Position numbers and translations under genes: made by a program. A DNA stretch of 64,000 bases, taken from contig JAEUKB010000096.1 in the NCBI GenBank assembly GCA_016794365.1, positions 1-64,000 on the forward strand, written 5' to 3'. Within the stretch, counting starts at the first letter, position 1, and every line of letters begins with the position of its first letter. Positions 9,006-18,238 of the stretch are shown one piece after another. The notes beneath the pieces are model-generated. The model saw only the letters and a program-made list of their open reading frames with translations. It did no database searches and was not told the origin of the DNA. This DNA comes from Myxococcales bacterium. GTDB taxonomy: Bacteria; Myxococcota_A; Polyangia; Palsa-1104; JAEUJZ01.

Positions 9006-10739
9006 CTAGTGACTGGGCTTGGACCCGGACTTGGACCCGGTGACTGGACGACGTAGCACGTACTCGCGGATGGCATCTCGCAGCGAGGCTTTGGTCAAGA
9101 TCCCCGACAGGTCTACGCCGCTGCGTCCGAGCGATCTGGCAATCTCAGCGCGCATCCCGGTCAGCAGCACCTGGGCCCCCAGCATCCGCACCGCCTTGAC
9201 CAACTGAACGAGCGCCACCGCCGCCACATCATCGACCTGCCCCACGCCAGTCAAGTCGAGCAGCACAAACCGCGCCCCCAGCTCATGGACACCGCTCAGC
9301 AGCGTGTGCTGGGCATAGTCTGTCCGCGCAGCATCCAGCGCACCAATCAGCGGCATGACCAAGACTTCGTCACTGACCGGAATGAGCGGCGTAGACAGCT
9401 CTAGCAGTCGCTGCGTTTGCTGCGTGATGGCGCGCTCTAACTGAAGCCGCTCTTCTTCCGCTTTTTTGCTGTTGGTGATGTCGAGTGCAATGCCACGCAG
9501 ACAGAGCGCCCGACCCTGTGCATCGCGCAGCGCCACCATGTGATGTTCTACCCACAGCTCACGACCATCGCGCGTCATCAGCCGATGCTGGAGCGATCCT
9601 TCCCCGACCTGTTGCACGCGCTCGACCTCTTGCGCCACCGTGGCACGCTCCGGCGCAGGAACCCACGCCAGCCAGCCAAGCTGATCGTGTCCCAGCCACT
9701 GTTCTTTGCTGTGTCCGGTCAAGACAGACACGAAGTCGCTACAGTAGTTTTGGCTGTGCTGCGTCTCGGACAGCCACGATTCCCACACCACACCGGGGAG
9801 CGTGTCCACCAGCGCATCCATTCGCTGTTTCAGGACTTCGACTCGCATCAGCGCCGCAATTCGCTCTGCTTCTTGCTGCTTTAGGCGCGTCATATCGAGC
9901 GTCAGTCCGTACATGCGAACCGGAACGCCGAGATCATTTCGCTCGATGCGCATGCTGCTCTGAAGCCAGCGGACGCTGCCGTCACTGCATATGACTCGAT
10001 ACGGACCGAGCGAACGCTCCTCCAATCCCGCTGCCGCGACTTCACGCAGGACCCAGTCGCGATCCTCTGGATGCAAGATGCTGCGCCAAAATCCCGGCGT
10101 CTCTAGCCACTGCGAGGAAGTGTATCCAGTGACGCGGAACAGGTACTCGTTGATGTACACCACGCGATAGGAAGACAGATCCGGACTGACCGGCCCAAAC
10201 CACATGAGTCCCGGTAACATCTGCGCCAGGTGATCGCGATGTCGCTCGGCCAGCTCGGCTTGCAATAGACGCTCTGTGCGCTGCGCGTCCGCTGCCACTT
10301 GCTGAGTCACTTCGCGCAGACAGATCACAAGCTGATGCCGGTCTGTGCAGGCCTGGGAAGCTTGCGACTCTGATGCGCCACTTGCGACGCTGGACGGCAA
10401 GGCGGGCGCGCCAATGTTCGCTTCCAGCCAGCGAACTCCCTGTGGAGCCAACGACGGATGCAGCCGAAACCGAATCGTCGTGGGATTCTGCGTCGCACAG
10501 ACTAGATCCCACGCGCTCCGCAGCGCGGCCACATCGAACGGATTCACCCAGTCAAACAGAAGCTGCCCGCACAGCGCCGAAGCAGCGACCCCGAGCAGCG
10601 TCCCACAGGCCGCCGATGCCATCACAAACTGTCCGTTTGCCCAGTGCAGCGACAGCGCAACCGGAGAGTGATCCATCAAAAACGAAAGGGATGAAGCTGT
10701 CATGGTCCGCAAGCCTGTGCCAAGGACGAAGGCACGCAC
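9006..10739 (-). CDS. PAS-domain sensor with C-terminal STAS domain (RsbR-like)
   Basis: 577 residues without membrane segments. Three PAS regions are visible (roughly residues 15-120, 160-300 and 315-435; each of the last two ends in a PAC-like RGIALDIT or YGLTLDMT strand), followed by a STAS domain (about 450-560). This is the architecture of stressosome-type RsbR/STAS regulators, which pass a sensed signal to partner-switching pathways. In the STAS core LLDLTGVGQVDDVAA, Asp occupies the place where RsbR proteins carry the phosphorylated Thr. The frame begins with GTG at 10739 behind a G-rich stretch; an ATG at 10703 is possible and would remove 12 residues. No anti-sigma or kinase partner gene lies adjacent. 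Confidence 0.78.
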   Translation of the reverse strand: MRAFVLGTGLRTMTASSLSFLMDHSPVALSLHWANGQFVMASAACGTLLGVAASALCGQLLFDWVNPFDVAALRSAWDLVCATQNPTTIRFRLHPSLAPQGVRWLEANIGAPALPSSVASGASESQASQACTDRHQLVICLREVTQQVAADAQRTERLLQAELAERHRDHLAQMLPGLMWFGPVSPDLSSYRVVYINEYLFRVTGYTSSQWLETPGFWRSILHPEDRDWVLREVAAAGLEERSLGPYRVICSDGSVRWLQSSMRIERNDLGVPVRMYGLTLDMTRLKQQEAERIAALMRVEVLKQRMDALVDTLPGVVWESWLSETQHSQNYCSDFVSVLTGHSKEQWLGHDQLGWLAWVPAPERATVAQEVERVQQVGEGSLQHRLMTRDGRELWVEHHMVALRDAQGRALCLRGIALDITNSKKAEEERLQLERAITQQTQRLLELSTPLIPVSDEVLVMPLIGALDAARTDYAQHTLLSGVHELGARFVLLDLTGVGQVDDVAAVALVQLVKAVRMLGAQVLLTGMRAEIARSLGRSGVDLSGILTKASLRDAIREYVLRRPVTGSKSGSKPSH

Positions 10740-10902
10740 ATCCCCATCCCGAGCCGCCCCGGCTCAGAGCTTACAATGACTCGCCCCGCGTGAGATATAC
10801 TGATTATGCAAAGGCCATTCCGTCGCTGGCATTGACTGTATGTGGGTCTTACTCGGCCTCACATACACACAAATTCTACGGGCAGAAAAGGAATCACTCT
10901 CT

Positions 10903-11331
10903 ATGTCTGATCATCGTGAATTGATTCAGGAATTGAAGGCTCGGTACGCTCGCTATGCGGATAACGTCTTCAAAACGGGAGGCAGCGCCGCAGCAGCAAC
11001 CGCACTGGCCGATCTGTTTACCAATGACGGCGTGCTCGATCTCGGTCCGTTTGGACGCTACAGCGGACGCACGCAGCTCCTCAACGCCTTTCAGACCATC
11101 TTGCCCGCCGCGACCGTCTGGAGCACCCACTACATCGTCAGCCCAATCATCAACGTGACCGGCGACACCGCAACCGGCGACTGGTACTTCTTGATTCACA
11201 TGGTCCCAGCCTCGCCGCCGCATGCGCCCGTCGTCACCGTCTATGGCAGCTATCAGGACACCTACGAAAAAGTCAGCGGCAACTGGAAGATCAAGCAGAC
11301 CGTGTCCACGTACTTCACTCCGCCGACGTAA
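10903..11331 (+). CDS. SnoaL-like / nuclear transport factor 2-fold protein
   Basis: A 142-residue cytoplasmic protein of the SnoaL/NTF2 superfamily (cone-shaped alpha+beta barrel found in small enzymes and binding proteins). Family signs are the N-terminal helices around IQELKARYARYADNV, ALADLFTNDGVLDLGPFGRYSG and the C-terminal strands YEKVSGNWKIKQTVS. The ATG at 10903 was chosen because AAAGGAA lies about ten bases upstream and because the family begins near this point; the frame extends further upstream without support. The substrate cannot be inferred. It converges on the acyltransferase gene. Confidence 0.72.
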   Translation: MSDHRELIQELKARYARYADNVFKTGGSAAAATALADLFTNDGVLDLGPFGRYSGRTQLLNAFQTILPAATVWSTHYIVSPIINVTGDTATGDWYFLIHMVPASPPHAPVVTVYGSYQDTYEKVSGNWKIKQTVSTYFTPPT

Positions 11332-11375
11332 ACCGACCGAGCGACCCAGCGCGATGGGCTCGGATGGCGACGCGC

Positions 11376-12158
11376 TTAGCCAGCGCTCGATTGAGCCGCC
11401 GCCGACTGCGGGACAAGCGGCTTTTGACTGTCATCGAGCTGATCAGCAAACGCTTTGTGAACTTCCGCCAGGTGCGCATCGAGCGTCTCTGGCTGCCAAG
11501 ACTCGGTCGAGATGGCAGGCAGGATCTCTATTTTCAGGTCAATCGGCTGAAACATAAACGTGTGCTTGGCCCAGTTTTCGTGCGCGCGATGCACCACGAC
11601 CGGAACGATCGGGAGCTTGGTCGCGAGCGCGAGGTGAGCAAAGCCCTTCTTCAGCGGCTGAAGCCGACCGTCTCTGCTGCGGGTTCCTTCCGGCCAGATC
11701 CAGATGCTGAGCCCGTTTTTGCGCACAAACGCAGCGGTGTCACGCATCGCCGCAATCGCCGAGCCTCGGTCGCCGCGATCGATCGTCAGGTGTCCCGACA
11801 AAAAATACAGCCAGCCAAAGAACGGAATGCGCAGGATCTCTTTTTTGGCCACGCCGCAGCCGCCAATCGGACAGATCCAGATCGCCACAAAGGCATCCAG
11901 CGTCGAAACATGGTTCGACACATAGATCGCGGGCCGGAACTGCTCGATCCGCTCGCGGTGATGCACCGTCGGGGTTGCGCCCGCCAGCCACAGGATCGCT
12001 CGCCCGACGATCTTGCCGTAGTAGTTACACAGCTTGACCCGGGCCGGCCGCCACGGCAAAAGCAGCAGCGCGATAACCAGCGTCACCGTAGAGCACAGTG
12101 ACACCAGCAAAAAACCGACCGTGAGCCGTAGCATCGAGAAGAGTCTGCGTCCAAGCAC
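11376..12158 (-). CDS. plsC: 1-acyl-sn-glycerol-3-phosphate acyltransferase
   Basis: Transfers an acyl chain to lysophosphatidic acid to make phosphatidic acid for membrane lipids. The 260-residue protein has an N-terminal hydrophobic segment (about 12-35) and the family motifs in order: motif I NHVSTLD (His-x4-Asp catalytic pair, about residues 76-82), FFGWLYFLSGHLTIDR, motif III WPEGTRSRDG (about 155-164) and the basic-proline block KLPIVPVVVH. The frame opens with GTG at 12158; an ATG at 12134 is equally plausible and neither has a clear ribosome-binding site. It follows the Ser/Thr kinase gene by 47 bp on the same strand. Confidence 0.85.
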   Translation of the reverse strand: MLGRRLFSMLRLTVGFLLVSLCSTVTLVIALLLLPWRPARVKLCNYYGKIVGRAILWLAGATPTVHHRERIEQFRPAIYVSNHVSTLDAFVAIWICPIGGCGVAKKEILRIPFFGWLYFLSGHLTIDRGDRGSAIAAMRDTAAFVRKNGLSIWIWPEGTRSRDGRLQPLKKGFAHLALATKLPIVPVVVHRAHENWAKHTFMFQPIDLKIEILPAISTESWQPETLDAHLAEVHKAFADQLDDSQKPLVPQSAAAQSSAG

Positions 12159-12205
12159 AGTCGCGCAGTATGACGCATTTGCCTGCTTCCGTGCCGCACG
12201 ATTCG

Positions 12206-13861
12206 CTAGCGAAACAGCGCAACCACCAGCAGCAATACGAGCACCAGCAAAAGCACGCTGATCACGATCGCCAGTCGGAAGATCTGACCATCTTGCAAGG
12301 CGCTGCGAATCACGGGCGGAAGCTTGTGCTCTAGCGATGCCAGATAGGTCGGCAGCACCGGGGACGCAGGCGGTGGCACGGTCGGCACCGAAGCGGGTGG
12401 CAGGGACGGCGATGCCGGGGAAGTCTCCATCGTCGAAGCCGCCGGATCCGGCGCCGCAGCAATCTGGGGCAGCACACCACGCGCCGGGGACTGGCTCGGC
12501 ACCACAGCGGCCTGCGCGCTTGGCCGAGTGGCTGCCGGAAGCGGGGTCTTCGCAGGCACGATCCCTTGTGGCAGCGCATCGGTGCTGACGCGGTTGGCCG
12601 CTGCCCGGGCCCCCGGCAGCGGTGGAGGCCGCATCGCATCCGTCGAAGGTGGCCGCCGCGCGGGGGCCGGTGGCTGCTTGAGCATGTCCGGTCGCAGCGT
12701 CCGCAGCCCCATCGTGACCGCCGCCTTGACGCCCGGATCGAGCACGCCACCATCGACCAACAGATCACCGGGGTCCAGCTCGACCACGTCTTCGCCCTTG
12801 GCCACGCTGTGCGCCAGCGCGTTTTGCACATCGACGTGGAGTCCGCTCTCTTGCTCCTCCCAGCCTTGCGCAATCTGCTTGGACTCGGTCGTGAGCTTCT
12901 TGACCCACTCCTTGATGGTGTGGTTGCCGGTTCCTGACAGTGCGGGCACGGTTTCCAGCACCTTGTTCAGGGCATCGGCCAGCGCGTTGCCGTCTACAAA
13001 CCGTCCGCGCAGATCCCGGCTGAGCGCCTGCATCGTCACATCGTCCAGCTCTTTGGGCACGCTCGGGTTGAGACTGCTCGGCCTGGGGATCTCGGCCTTG
13101 AGCACGCGACTGACCACCAAGTACTCATTCGATCCGCCAAACAGCCGCCGTCCGGTGAGCAGCTCATGCAGCACGATGCCCGCGCCAAAGACATCGGTGG
13201 CGGGCACCACCTTTTGCGCCACTTGCTCGGGGGCCATGTAGGCCAGCTTGCCTTTGATGATGCCGGTGCGCGTCTGCGGACCGAAGCCACCGAGCGCCTT
13301 GGCCACCCCGAAGTCGATGACCTTGACCAGCCCGTCCTGCGACACCATCACGTTTTCCGGTGAGATGTCGCGGTGAATGATGGGCTGGAGCTTGCCCGTC
13401 GCCGGATCTTTGTGGGCATGCGCGTGACCCAGGCCGCGCGCCATTTCTCGCACGATGAACGCCGAAATCGCCGGAGGAATGCCCTTGCCGGTAAAGCCCT
13501 GCGTCCCGAGCCGCATCAGCTCCCACAGCTGGGTTCCTCTGATGTATTCACCGACGATAAACGGCACCTTGACGCCCAGGTCATCATCGACCGCTTCGAG
13601 CAGCGCGTACATCCGGGCCAGGTTCGCATGCTGAAGCGACCGCACCAGCTTGGCTTCGTTGAGAAACATCTCGCGGAAGACTGGGAACTCGGCGCTCTTA
13701 TACAAAGACGGCTTGATGCGCTTGACGACGACCTGGCTCTGCGGTCCCACCGAGTGCTCACCACCCGAATACTGCGCCAGGAAGACCTCGGCCATGCCGC
13801 CTTCCCCAAGACGATCAATCAGCAGGTAGTTGCCCAGCCGGAGGATGCCTGAGTCGGCCAT
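12206..13861 (-). CDS. Ser/Thr protein kinase, tail-anchored
   Basis: 551 residues. A complete Hanks-type kinase domain occupies about residues 8-290: glycine loop LGEGGMAE, VVVKRIKP (Lys), catalytic loop HRDISPENV, DFGVAK and APEQVA. It has the Ser variant of the HRDxKP motif (ISPEN), common in myxobacterial kinases. Then follows a Pro/Ala/Ser-rich linker (about 390-520) and a single C-terminal hydrophobic segment LAIVISVLLLVLVLLLVVALF reaching the end. With no domain after the membrane segment the protein is likely tail-anchored with the kinase in the cytoplasm. Its substrate is unknown. The plsC gene lies 47 bp downstream. Confidence 0.88.
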   Translation of the reverse strand: MADSGILRLGNYLLIDRLGEGGMAEVFLAQYSGGEHSVGPQSQVVVKRIKPSLYKSAEFPVFREMFLNEAKLVRSLQHANLARMYALLEAVDDDLGVKVPFIVGEYIRGTQLWELMRLGTQGFTGKGIPPAISAFIVREMARGLGHAHAHKDPATGKLQPIIHRDISPENVMVSQDGLVKVIDFGVAKALGGFGPQTRTGIIKGKLAYMAPEQVAQKVVPATDVFGAGIVLHELLTGRRLFGGSNEYLVVSRVLKAEIPRPSSLNPSVPKELDDVTMQALSRDLRGRFVDGNALADALNKVLETVPALSGTGNHTIKEWVKKLTTESKQIAQGWEEQESGLHVDVQNALAHSVAKGEDVVELDPGDLLVDGGVLDPGVKAAVTMGLRTLRPDMLKQPPAPARRPPSTDAMRPPPLPGARAAANRVSTDALPQGIVPAKTPLPAATRPSAQAAVVPSQSPARGVLPQIAAAPDPAASTMETSPASPSLPPASVPTVPPPASPVLPTYLASLEHKLPPVIRSALQDGQIFRLAIVISVLLLVLVLLLVVALFR

Positions 13862-14335
13862 CGTCCCTAAGGTACCGCAGTTTGCGAGGCCAATTCATGC
13901 AGTTTTCATAGCTTCTGTGGCCTACATTCGCCGAGGATCACACCCAGTCAGCCTCGCACACAAAGGCTCCAGTAGCCCTTGTAGGGCGCAGTCCGCCGTA
14001 AGCCTTGGCCCGCGCAGCCACTGTGGGAAGCGTGCGCGACCAGCCTGGTGGCATCCGAACGCATTCCAGCGGCCAGATTGACCTCGCAAGCGCTTTACGA
14101 CCCATTATCCGCGCGTGAAATGCCTGAGTCCGCCGCTGCCTGACCCTTTTCCGCGCGTGAAATGCCTGAGTCCGCCGTTGACTGACCCTTTTCCGCGCAC
14201 GGCGTGCTGGAAGCTGCTGCGGGGTTGGTGGAATCGCTCGCCAAGCTGCCCGATGACAAGCGGTCATACCAGTCGAGCGTTGACCAATTGGGCACCGCTG
14301 GTTCAAGATGACGGAACCGAAAGGAGAGAAGGCTT
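13862..14335. other. 474-bp intergenic region between divergent genes
   Basis: Separates the minus-strand kinase gene from the plus-strand lipoprotein pair. No gene is supported. It contains the 42-bp repeat described separately and, at about 14280, a TTGACC 17 bases before TCAAGA, a weak candidate promoter for the lipoprotein genes. A strong ribosome-binding site (AAAGGAGAGAAGG) precedes 14336. Confidence 0.45.
14101..14199. repeat. 42-bp tandem repeat, just over two copies
   Basis: The block GCGCGTGAAATGCCTGAGTC occurs at 14111 and again at 14153, 42 bases apart, and the flanking GACCC(A/T)TT..CCGCGC appears a third time at about 14184. The first copy carries one extra base and two or three substitutions. 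The array lies upstream of the small lipoprotein genes, outside any supported gene. Function unknown. Confidence 0.75.
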
Positions 14336-14671
14336 ATGAAGAGAGTAACCAACCTATGCATTCCGGTGCTTGCACTGCTGGCAATCACCAGCTTGGGCTG
14401 TAGCGCACGCGAAAAGGCCATCTGCGACAAGCTGATCACCTGTGAAGGTGGCAACGACAAGGATCGCGATGCCTGCGTCAGCTCGTCGGTCCAGAACACC
14501 CAGATCTACGAAGCGTACAAGTGCGGCGATGCGTACTCGAAGTACCTGGACTGCCTGGAAGCGTCGTCGGTCTGTAACAGTGGAAAGCTGCGGAGCGATA
14601 GCTGTTCCTCACAGGGACAAGCAGCCGCAAGCTGTATCAATGCAGCCAGTGCCCACGGCTTCAAGTGGTAA
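14336..14671 (+). CDS. small Cys-rich lipoprotein (paralogue 1)
   Basis: A 111-residue protein with a lipoprotein signal peptide (lipobox LGCS, Cys about residue 22) and eight further cysteines in the mature part, in the pattern EKAICDKLITCEGGNDKDRDAC ... KCGDAYSKYLDC. It closely resembles the next gene: both share (E)KxICDKxxxCxGGND, an acidic stretch before AC, and CxxAYxxYxxC, so they are tandem duplicates. The spacing suggests disulfide-bonded small domains on the periplasmic or outer face of the membrane. A very good ribosome-binding site lies upstream, so it is probably well expressed. I do not recognise a named family. Confidence 0.7.
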   Translation: MKRVTNLCIPVLALLAITSLGCSAREKAICDKLITCEGGNDKDRDACVSSSVQNTQIYEAYKCGDAYSKYLDCLEASSVCNSGKLRSDSCSSQGQAAASCINAASAHGFKW

Positions 14672-14683
14672 TCGAGGTATCAC

Positions 14684-15073
14684 ATGCGCATCATTCGTAA
14701 CGGGCGTCACTTCGGACTCGCTCTCGCTCTGCTCCTTGCCACGGCGGCTGGCTGCTCGGGCACGGAAAAGTCAATCTGCGACAAAGGTCGTCAGTGCCTA
14801 GGTGGAAACGACCTGGACTACAACGCCTGCGTGCAGAAGTGGATTTACGACGGCAAGATTGCGTCGGACTACGGCTGCTCCGAAGCCTACGAGACCTACA
14901 TCACCTGCGTGGACACCACCAGCACCTGCGAGACGGTACTGGGCATCAAGAACCTGAAGAACAGCTGCAACGCCCAGGCCTCCGCGCTGGAGTCCTGCAA
15001 GAAGGCAGCGTCGGTCAAGGGTGACGATCACTTCCTGACCACGCAGCAGTCGGTTCAGCCAAGCAGCAAGTAG
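14684..15073 (+). CDS. small Cys-rich lipoprotein (paralogue 2)
   Basis: 129 residues starting 12 bp after the stop of its paralogue, so the two are cotranscribed. The signal peptide ends in the lipobox AAGCS (Cys about 24). The mature part repeats the paralogue's scheme: EKSICDKGRQCLGGNDLDYNAC, then a Trp-containing spacer, CSEAYETYITC, and two more pairs of Cys (TCET and SCN/SC). It has an additional polar C-terminal tail rich in Gln and Ser. Cysteines are conserved between the two proteins while the residues between them differ, as expected for disulfide-stabilised paralogues under divergent selection. Function unknown. Confidence 0.7.
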   Translation: MRIIRNGRHFGLALALLLATAAGCSGTEKSICDKGRQCLGGNDLDYNACVQKWIYDGKIASDYGCSEAYETYITCVDTTSTCETVLGIKNLKNSCNAQASALESCKKAASVKGDDHFLTTQQSVQPSSK

Positions 15074-15120
15074 CCGATCCTCCGCAGCCCCCGCTTTTCT
15101 GATATGACCATCGTATCCTG

Positions 15121-18100
15121 ATGGTCGCCCCCTTCCCCTCGCAACGTCAGAGCCAGTTCCACAACCGGGAGCGACAGCACGCTGCTCGGCCGCTGTGGCT
15201 CTTGGCGCTGCTGTGTCTTTTGGGGCTCGCTTGGCCTCGCTTTGCCCAGGCTGGGGATCCTGAGCTTCGCTGGCGCAGCATCCAGACAGAGCACTTTCGC
15301 ATCACCTACCACGAGCCGCTCGGTCAAGTGGCGCAGCGCCTGGCGCAAGTGGCAGAGACTTCGCATCAAGTGCTGGTGCCGGTGATGGGTCACGCGCCGC
15401 GCTTCCGAACCGAGGTGGTGCTGACCGATGACACGGACTTTTCCAACGGCTCCGCGACGGCCATGCCGTTTCCCACGGTGCGGATGTACCTGACCGCGCC
15501 CGATGACCGCTCGGAGCTAAACGACTTCGACGACTGGCTCTACGCGCTGTTTGTTCACGAATACACCCACATCCTTCACCTGGACACGATGGGCGGACTG
15601 CCCAAGTGGGTGAACCTGCTGCTCGGCTTTGGCTGGAACAACATCTACGCGCCCAACCAAGTGCAGCCGCGCTGGTTCATCGAAGGCCTGGCCGTGCTGG
15701 AAGAAACCGAGCGCTCCAGTGCCGGACGACTGCGCTCTGCGATGTTTGACATGTACCTGCGCAGCCACGTCTTGGAAGGCAAGTTCCTGCGGCTCGATCA
15801 GGTGTCGAATCAGACCCGGCTGTTTCCGCGTGGCAACGTGCCGTATCTGTACGGCTCGGCGTTTCTGCGCTTCATCATGAAGCGGTTTGGGCACGACGCG
15901 CTCAAGCAGGTGGTGGCCCGCTACGGAGGCTGCTGGTCGCCCGACTGCTGGGTTCCGTGGGGAATGAGCCGCTCGCTCAAGGCTGTCACCGGGCATGCGT
16001 ACGGACCGCTCTACGAAGAGTTTTCCAAAGAGCTGGCCGAGCGCTTCCGCAAGCAGGCCGAAGAGGTGGCGCTGTCGCCGCTGGGACAGACGTTCGGCAA
16101 GCCGATCTCGGACTGGAAAGCGACGCTCGATCGTCCGGTCTACCTAGACGGAGGCAAGTCGCTGCTGTGGCTAGAGACCGATCCCTACAAGCGTCCGGCA
16201 CTGGTTCGTCATGATTTGGCATCGGGCAAGACCGTGCGCGAGCTAGAAATCGATGGTGCTGGCGGACTGGCGGTGGCACCGAGCGGTCGCTTCGTGGTGA
16301 TGGCCCGGACCAATATCTTTCGCGCCACGTACTCGTTTCAGGATCTGTTTCTGTACCGGCGGGACCGTCGCGAGCTGATGGCGCTAAGCTCGGGGCTGCG
16401 GGTGGACAATCCAGCGATCTCACCGGACGGAAAGCGCGTCGCGTTCGAGGTCACAAGCCAAGGCACCCGACGGCTCGCGCTGATGGATCTGCCAAATACC
16501 GAGCGAAGCCAAGACACCGAGACCGTCAATCCCAAGGCGCATGCCGTTCCCGAAGTCTGGCGCGCCCGCGCTGTGAAGCCGGTGCAGTTCCCGCTGCCGC
16601 AAGCCGAGTGGTCGCAGATCTACACGCCAAGCTGGTCCCCTGATGGAAAGCTGCTGACGTTTTCGTACTGGCAGCAAGGCGGGTTTCGCGACATCGTGAC
16701 GCTGAACCTGCACACCGGAGCGCTGCGCTACATCACCCACGATCGCGCGCTCGACCTGGAGCCACGCTTTTCACCCGACGGTGAGTGGCTGTACTTTGTG
16801 TCGGACCGCACCGGCATCTACAACCTGTACGCGCATCACCTGGCCAGCGACACGACGTATCAGGTGTCGAACGTCATAAACGGTGTCTTTTCGCCCGTGA
16901 TCTCGCCGGACGGAAAGACCGCTGCGCTGGTGGGCTTTGTCGCCGAAGGCTATCGCATCGAGCTACACGACATTGATCTACAGCGAGCGCAGCGTGCCCC
17001 GATGCCGCCCAACGATCGGCCCGAGCCTTCCAATGCTGGCGATCCCGCGCTGACGCGCCAAAAGACGGTGCCGGTACAGCGCTATAACCCGGCGTGGACG
17101 TTCTTTCGGTCGCCGGTGTCGCTGCTGTCGGCGCAGCTTCCGGTGTCCGCGCCCGGACCGTATGGACAGAGCTTTGGGCTCCAGTTTCAGACGGCGGATG
17201 TGGTGGGGATTCACTCACTGGTGGGCGGACTGACGCTTCATTCATCGCGCGCCGATGCCACCGGAGTCTTTGCGCGCTATAGCTACCGTCGGCTCTGGAA
17301 CGGCATCAACCTGGACGCCAGCCGCAGCCTGTATCCACGCGGCGGACTGCGACTCAACGGCAGGAATCGATCCTACGACGAAGAGGCCTGGTCCACCGGC
17401 ATCAGCACCGACCTGCCGCTGCTGCGCGATGTGGCTCGCTCGGCGACGCTGTGGTTTGCCTATAACTTTACGTACTGGCGCAACAAGACCGCCGTTCCGA
17501 CGCCGAGCCCGGATGACATCTCGCTACAGCTTCCCGAAGTAGGCCGCTATGCGACGCTGAGCATGACGTTTTCCTACGGAGACACGCGGCGCTATCTGTT
17601 TTCAGTCGGACCCGAGCAAGGTGGATCGATCTACGTCAATGCCTCGCTGGCACATCCGTTTCTTGGGTCGCAGTACTTGGTCTATAACCTGCGCTTTGCG
17701 GCATCCCGCAGCTTTGGCATTCCGTGGCCGTCGCGCCATCTGCGCAATCACACGCTGATGTTTTCCTATGAAGGCGGCATCAGCGGCGGCGATCTCAAGC
17801 GTCGTGGCGCGTACTACGTCGGTGGCTTTCCAGAGTCGATGGACTATCTGCGCGCGGCGCTGCTCAGTTCCCGGCCCGGACAGCCCAAGCTGCGCGGCTA
17901 CAGCCCTGGCGCGACGTACGGCGACCAGTATCACGTACTCAATGTCGAATATCGCTTCCCGATTGTGTGGCTGGAGCGCGGCTACGAAGCGCTGCCGTTT
18001 TATCTGTGGCGACTGCACGGCGCGGTCTATTCCGACATAGGCGGTGCGTTCTTTGGCAAGATTGCGCCCGATAAGCTCAAAGCCTCTGTTGGTGGAGAGC

Positions 18101-18219
18101 TGCGACTCGACGGATCGCTGGGCTATTATCTGCCGTTTATGCTCCAGCTTGGCTATGCGCACGGCTTCATGGATGGCGCGGACAGCGGCTTTTACTTCCT
18201 GCTCAACAATCCGCTCTGA
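15121..18219 (+). CDS. peptidase-MA-like / TolB-type propeller / outer-membrane barrel protein
   Basis: A 1032-residue secreted protein in three parts. After a signal peptide (about residues 20-44, ending FAQA) comes a gluzincin-like domain with zinc motif HEYTH (about 141-145) and a Glu-rich follow-up (IEGLAVLEE, about 180-188), as in the peptidase MA family. Residues about 330-620 contain WD40-like/TolB (PD40) repeats: SPDGKRVAFE, SPDGKLLTFSY, SPDGEWLYFVSDR and SPDGKTAALVG. From about 640 to the end the sequence is rich in alternating aromatic/Gly strands ending in an Omp85-like surface-antigen barrel (EYRFPIVWLERGYEALPFYLWRL). This combination is known in several phyla, but its function is not established. 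It lies 20 bp before modB. Confidence 0.75.
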   Translation: MVAPFPSQRQSQFHNRERQHAARPLWLLALLCLLGLAWPRFAQAGDPELRWRSIQTEHFRITYHEPLGQVAQRLAQVAETSHQVLVPVMGHAPRFRTEVVLTDDTDFSNGSATAMPFPTVRMYLTAPDDRSELNDFDDWLYALFVHEYTHILHLDTMGGLPKWVNLLLGFGWNNIYAPNQVQPRWFIEGLAVLEETERSSAGRLRSAMFDMYLRSHVLEGKFLRLDQVSNQTRLFPRGNVPYLYGSAFLRFIMKRFGHDALKQVVARYGGCWSPDCWVPWGMSRSLKAVTGHAYGPLYEEFSKELAERFRKQAEEVALSPLGQTFGKPISDWKATLDRPVYLDGGKSLLWLETDPYKRPALVRHDLASGKTVRELEIDGAGGLAVAPSGRFVVMARTNIFRATYSFQDLFLYRRDRRELMALSSGLRVDNPAISPDGKRVAFEVTSQGTRRLALMDLPNTERSQDTETVNPKAHAVPEVWRARAVKPVQFPLPQAEWSQIYTPSWSPDGKLLTFSYWQQGGFRDIVTLNLHTGALRYITHDRALDLEPRFSPDGEWLYFVSDRTGIYNLYAHHLASDTTYQVSNVINGVFSPVISPDGKTAALVGFVAEGYRIELHDIDLQRAQRAPMPPNDRPEPSNAGDPALTRQKTVPVQRYNPAWTFFRSPVSLLSAQLPVSAPGPYGQSFGLQFQTADVVGIHSLVGGLTLHSSRADATGVFARYSYRRLWNGINLDASRSLYPRGGLRLNGRNRSYDEEAWSTGISTDLPLLRDVARSATLWFAYNFTYWRNKTAVPTPSPDDISLQLPEVGRYATLSMTFSYGDTRRYLFSVGPEQGGSIYVNASLAHPFLGSQYLVYNLRFAASRSFGIPWPSRHLRNHTLMFSYEGGISGGDLKRRGAYYVGGFPESMDYLRAALLSSRPGQPKLRGYSPGATYGDQYHVLNVEYRFPIVWLERGYEALPFYLWRLHGAVYSDIGGAFFGKIAPDKLKASVGGELRLDGSLGYYLPFMLQLGYAHGFMDGADSGFYFLLNNPL

Positions 18220-18238
18220 GTCGCTATAGTGCCGCCGA

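Noticed and set aside
14095-14499. 134-residue minus-strand frame over the 42-bp repeat and lipoprotein gene
   Set aside because: Its repeated peptide just reflects the DNA repeat, and it overlaps a well-supported lipoprotein with a strong ribosome-binding site.
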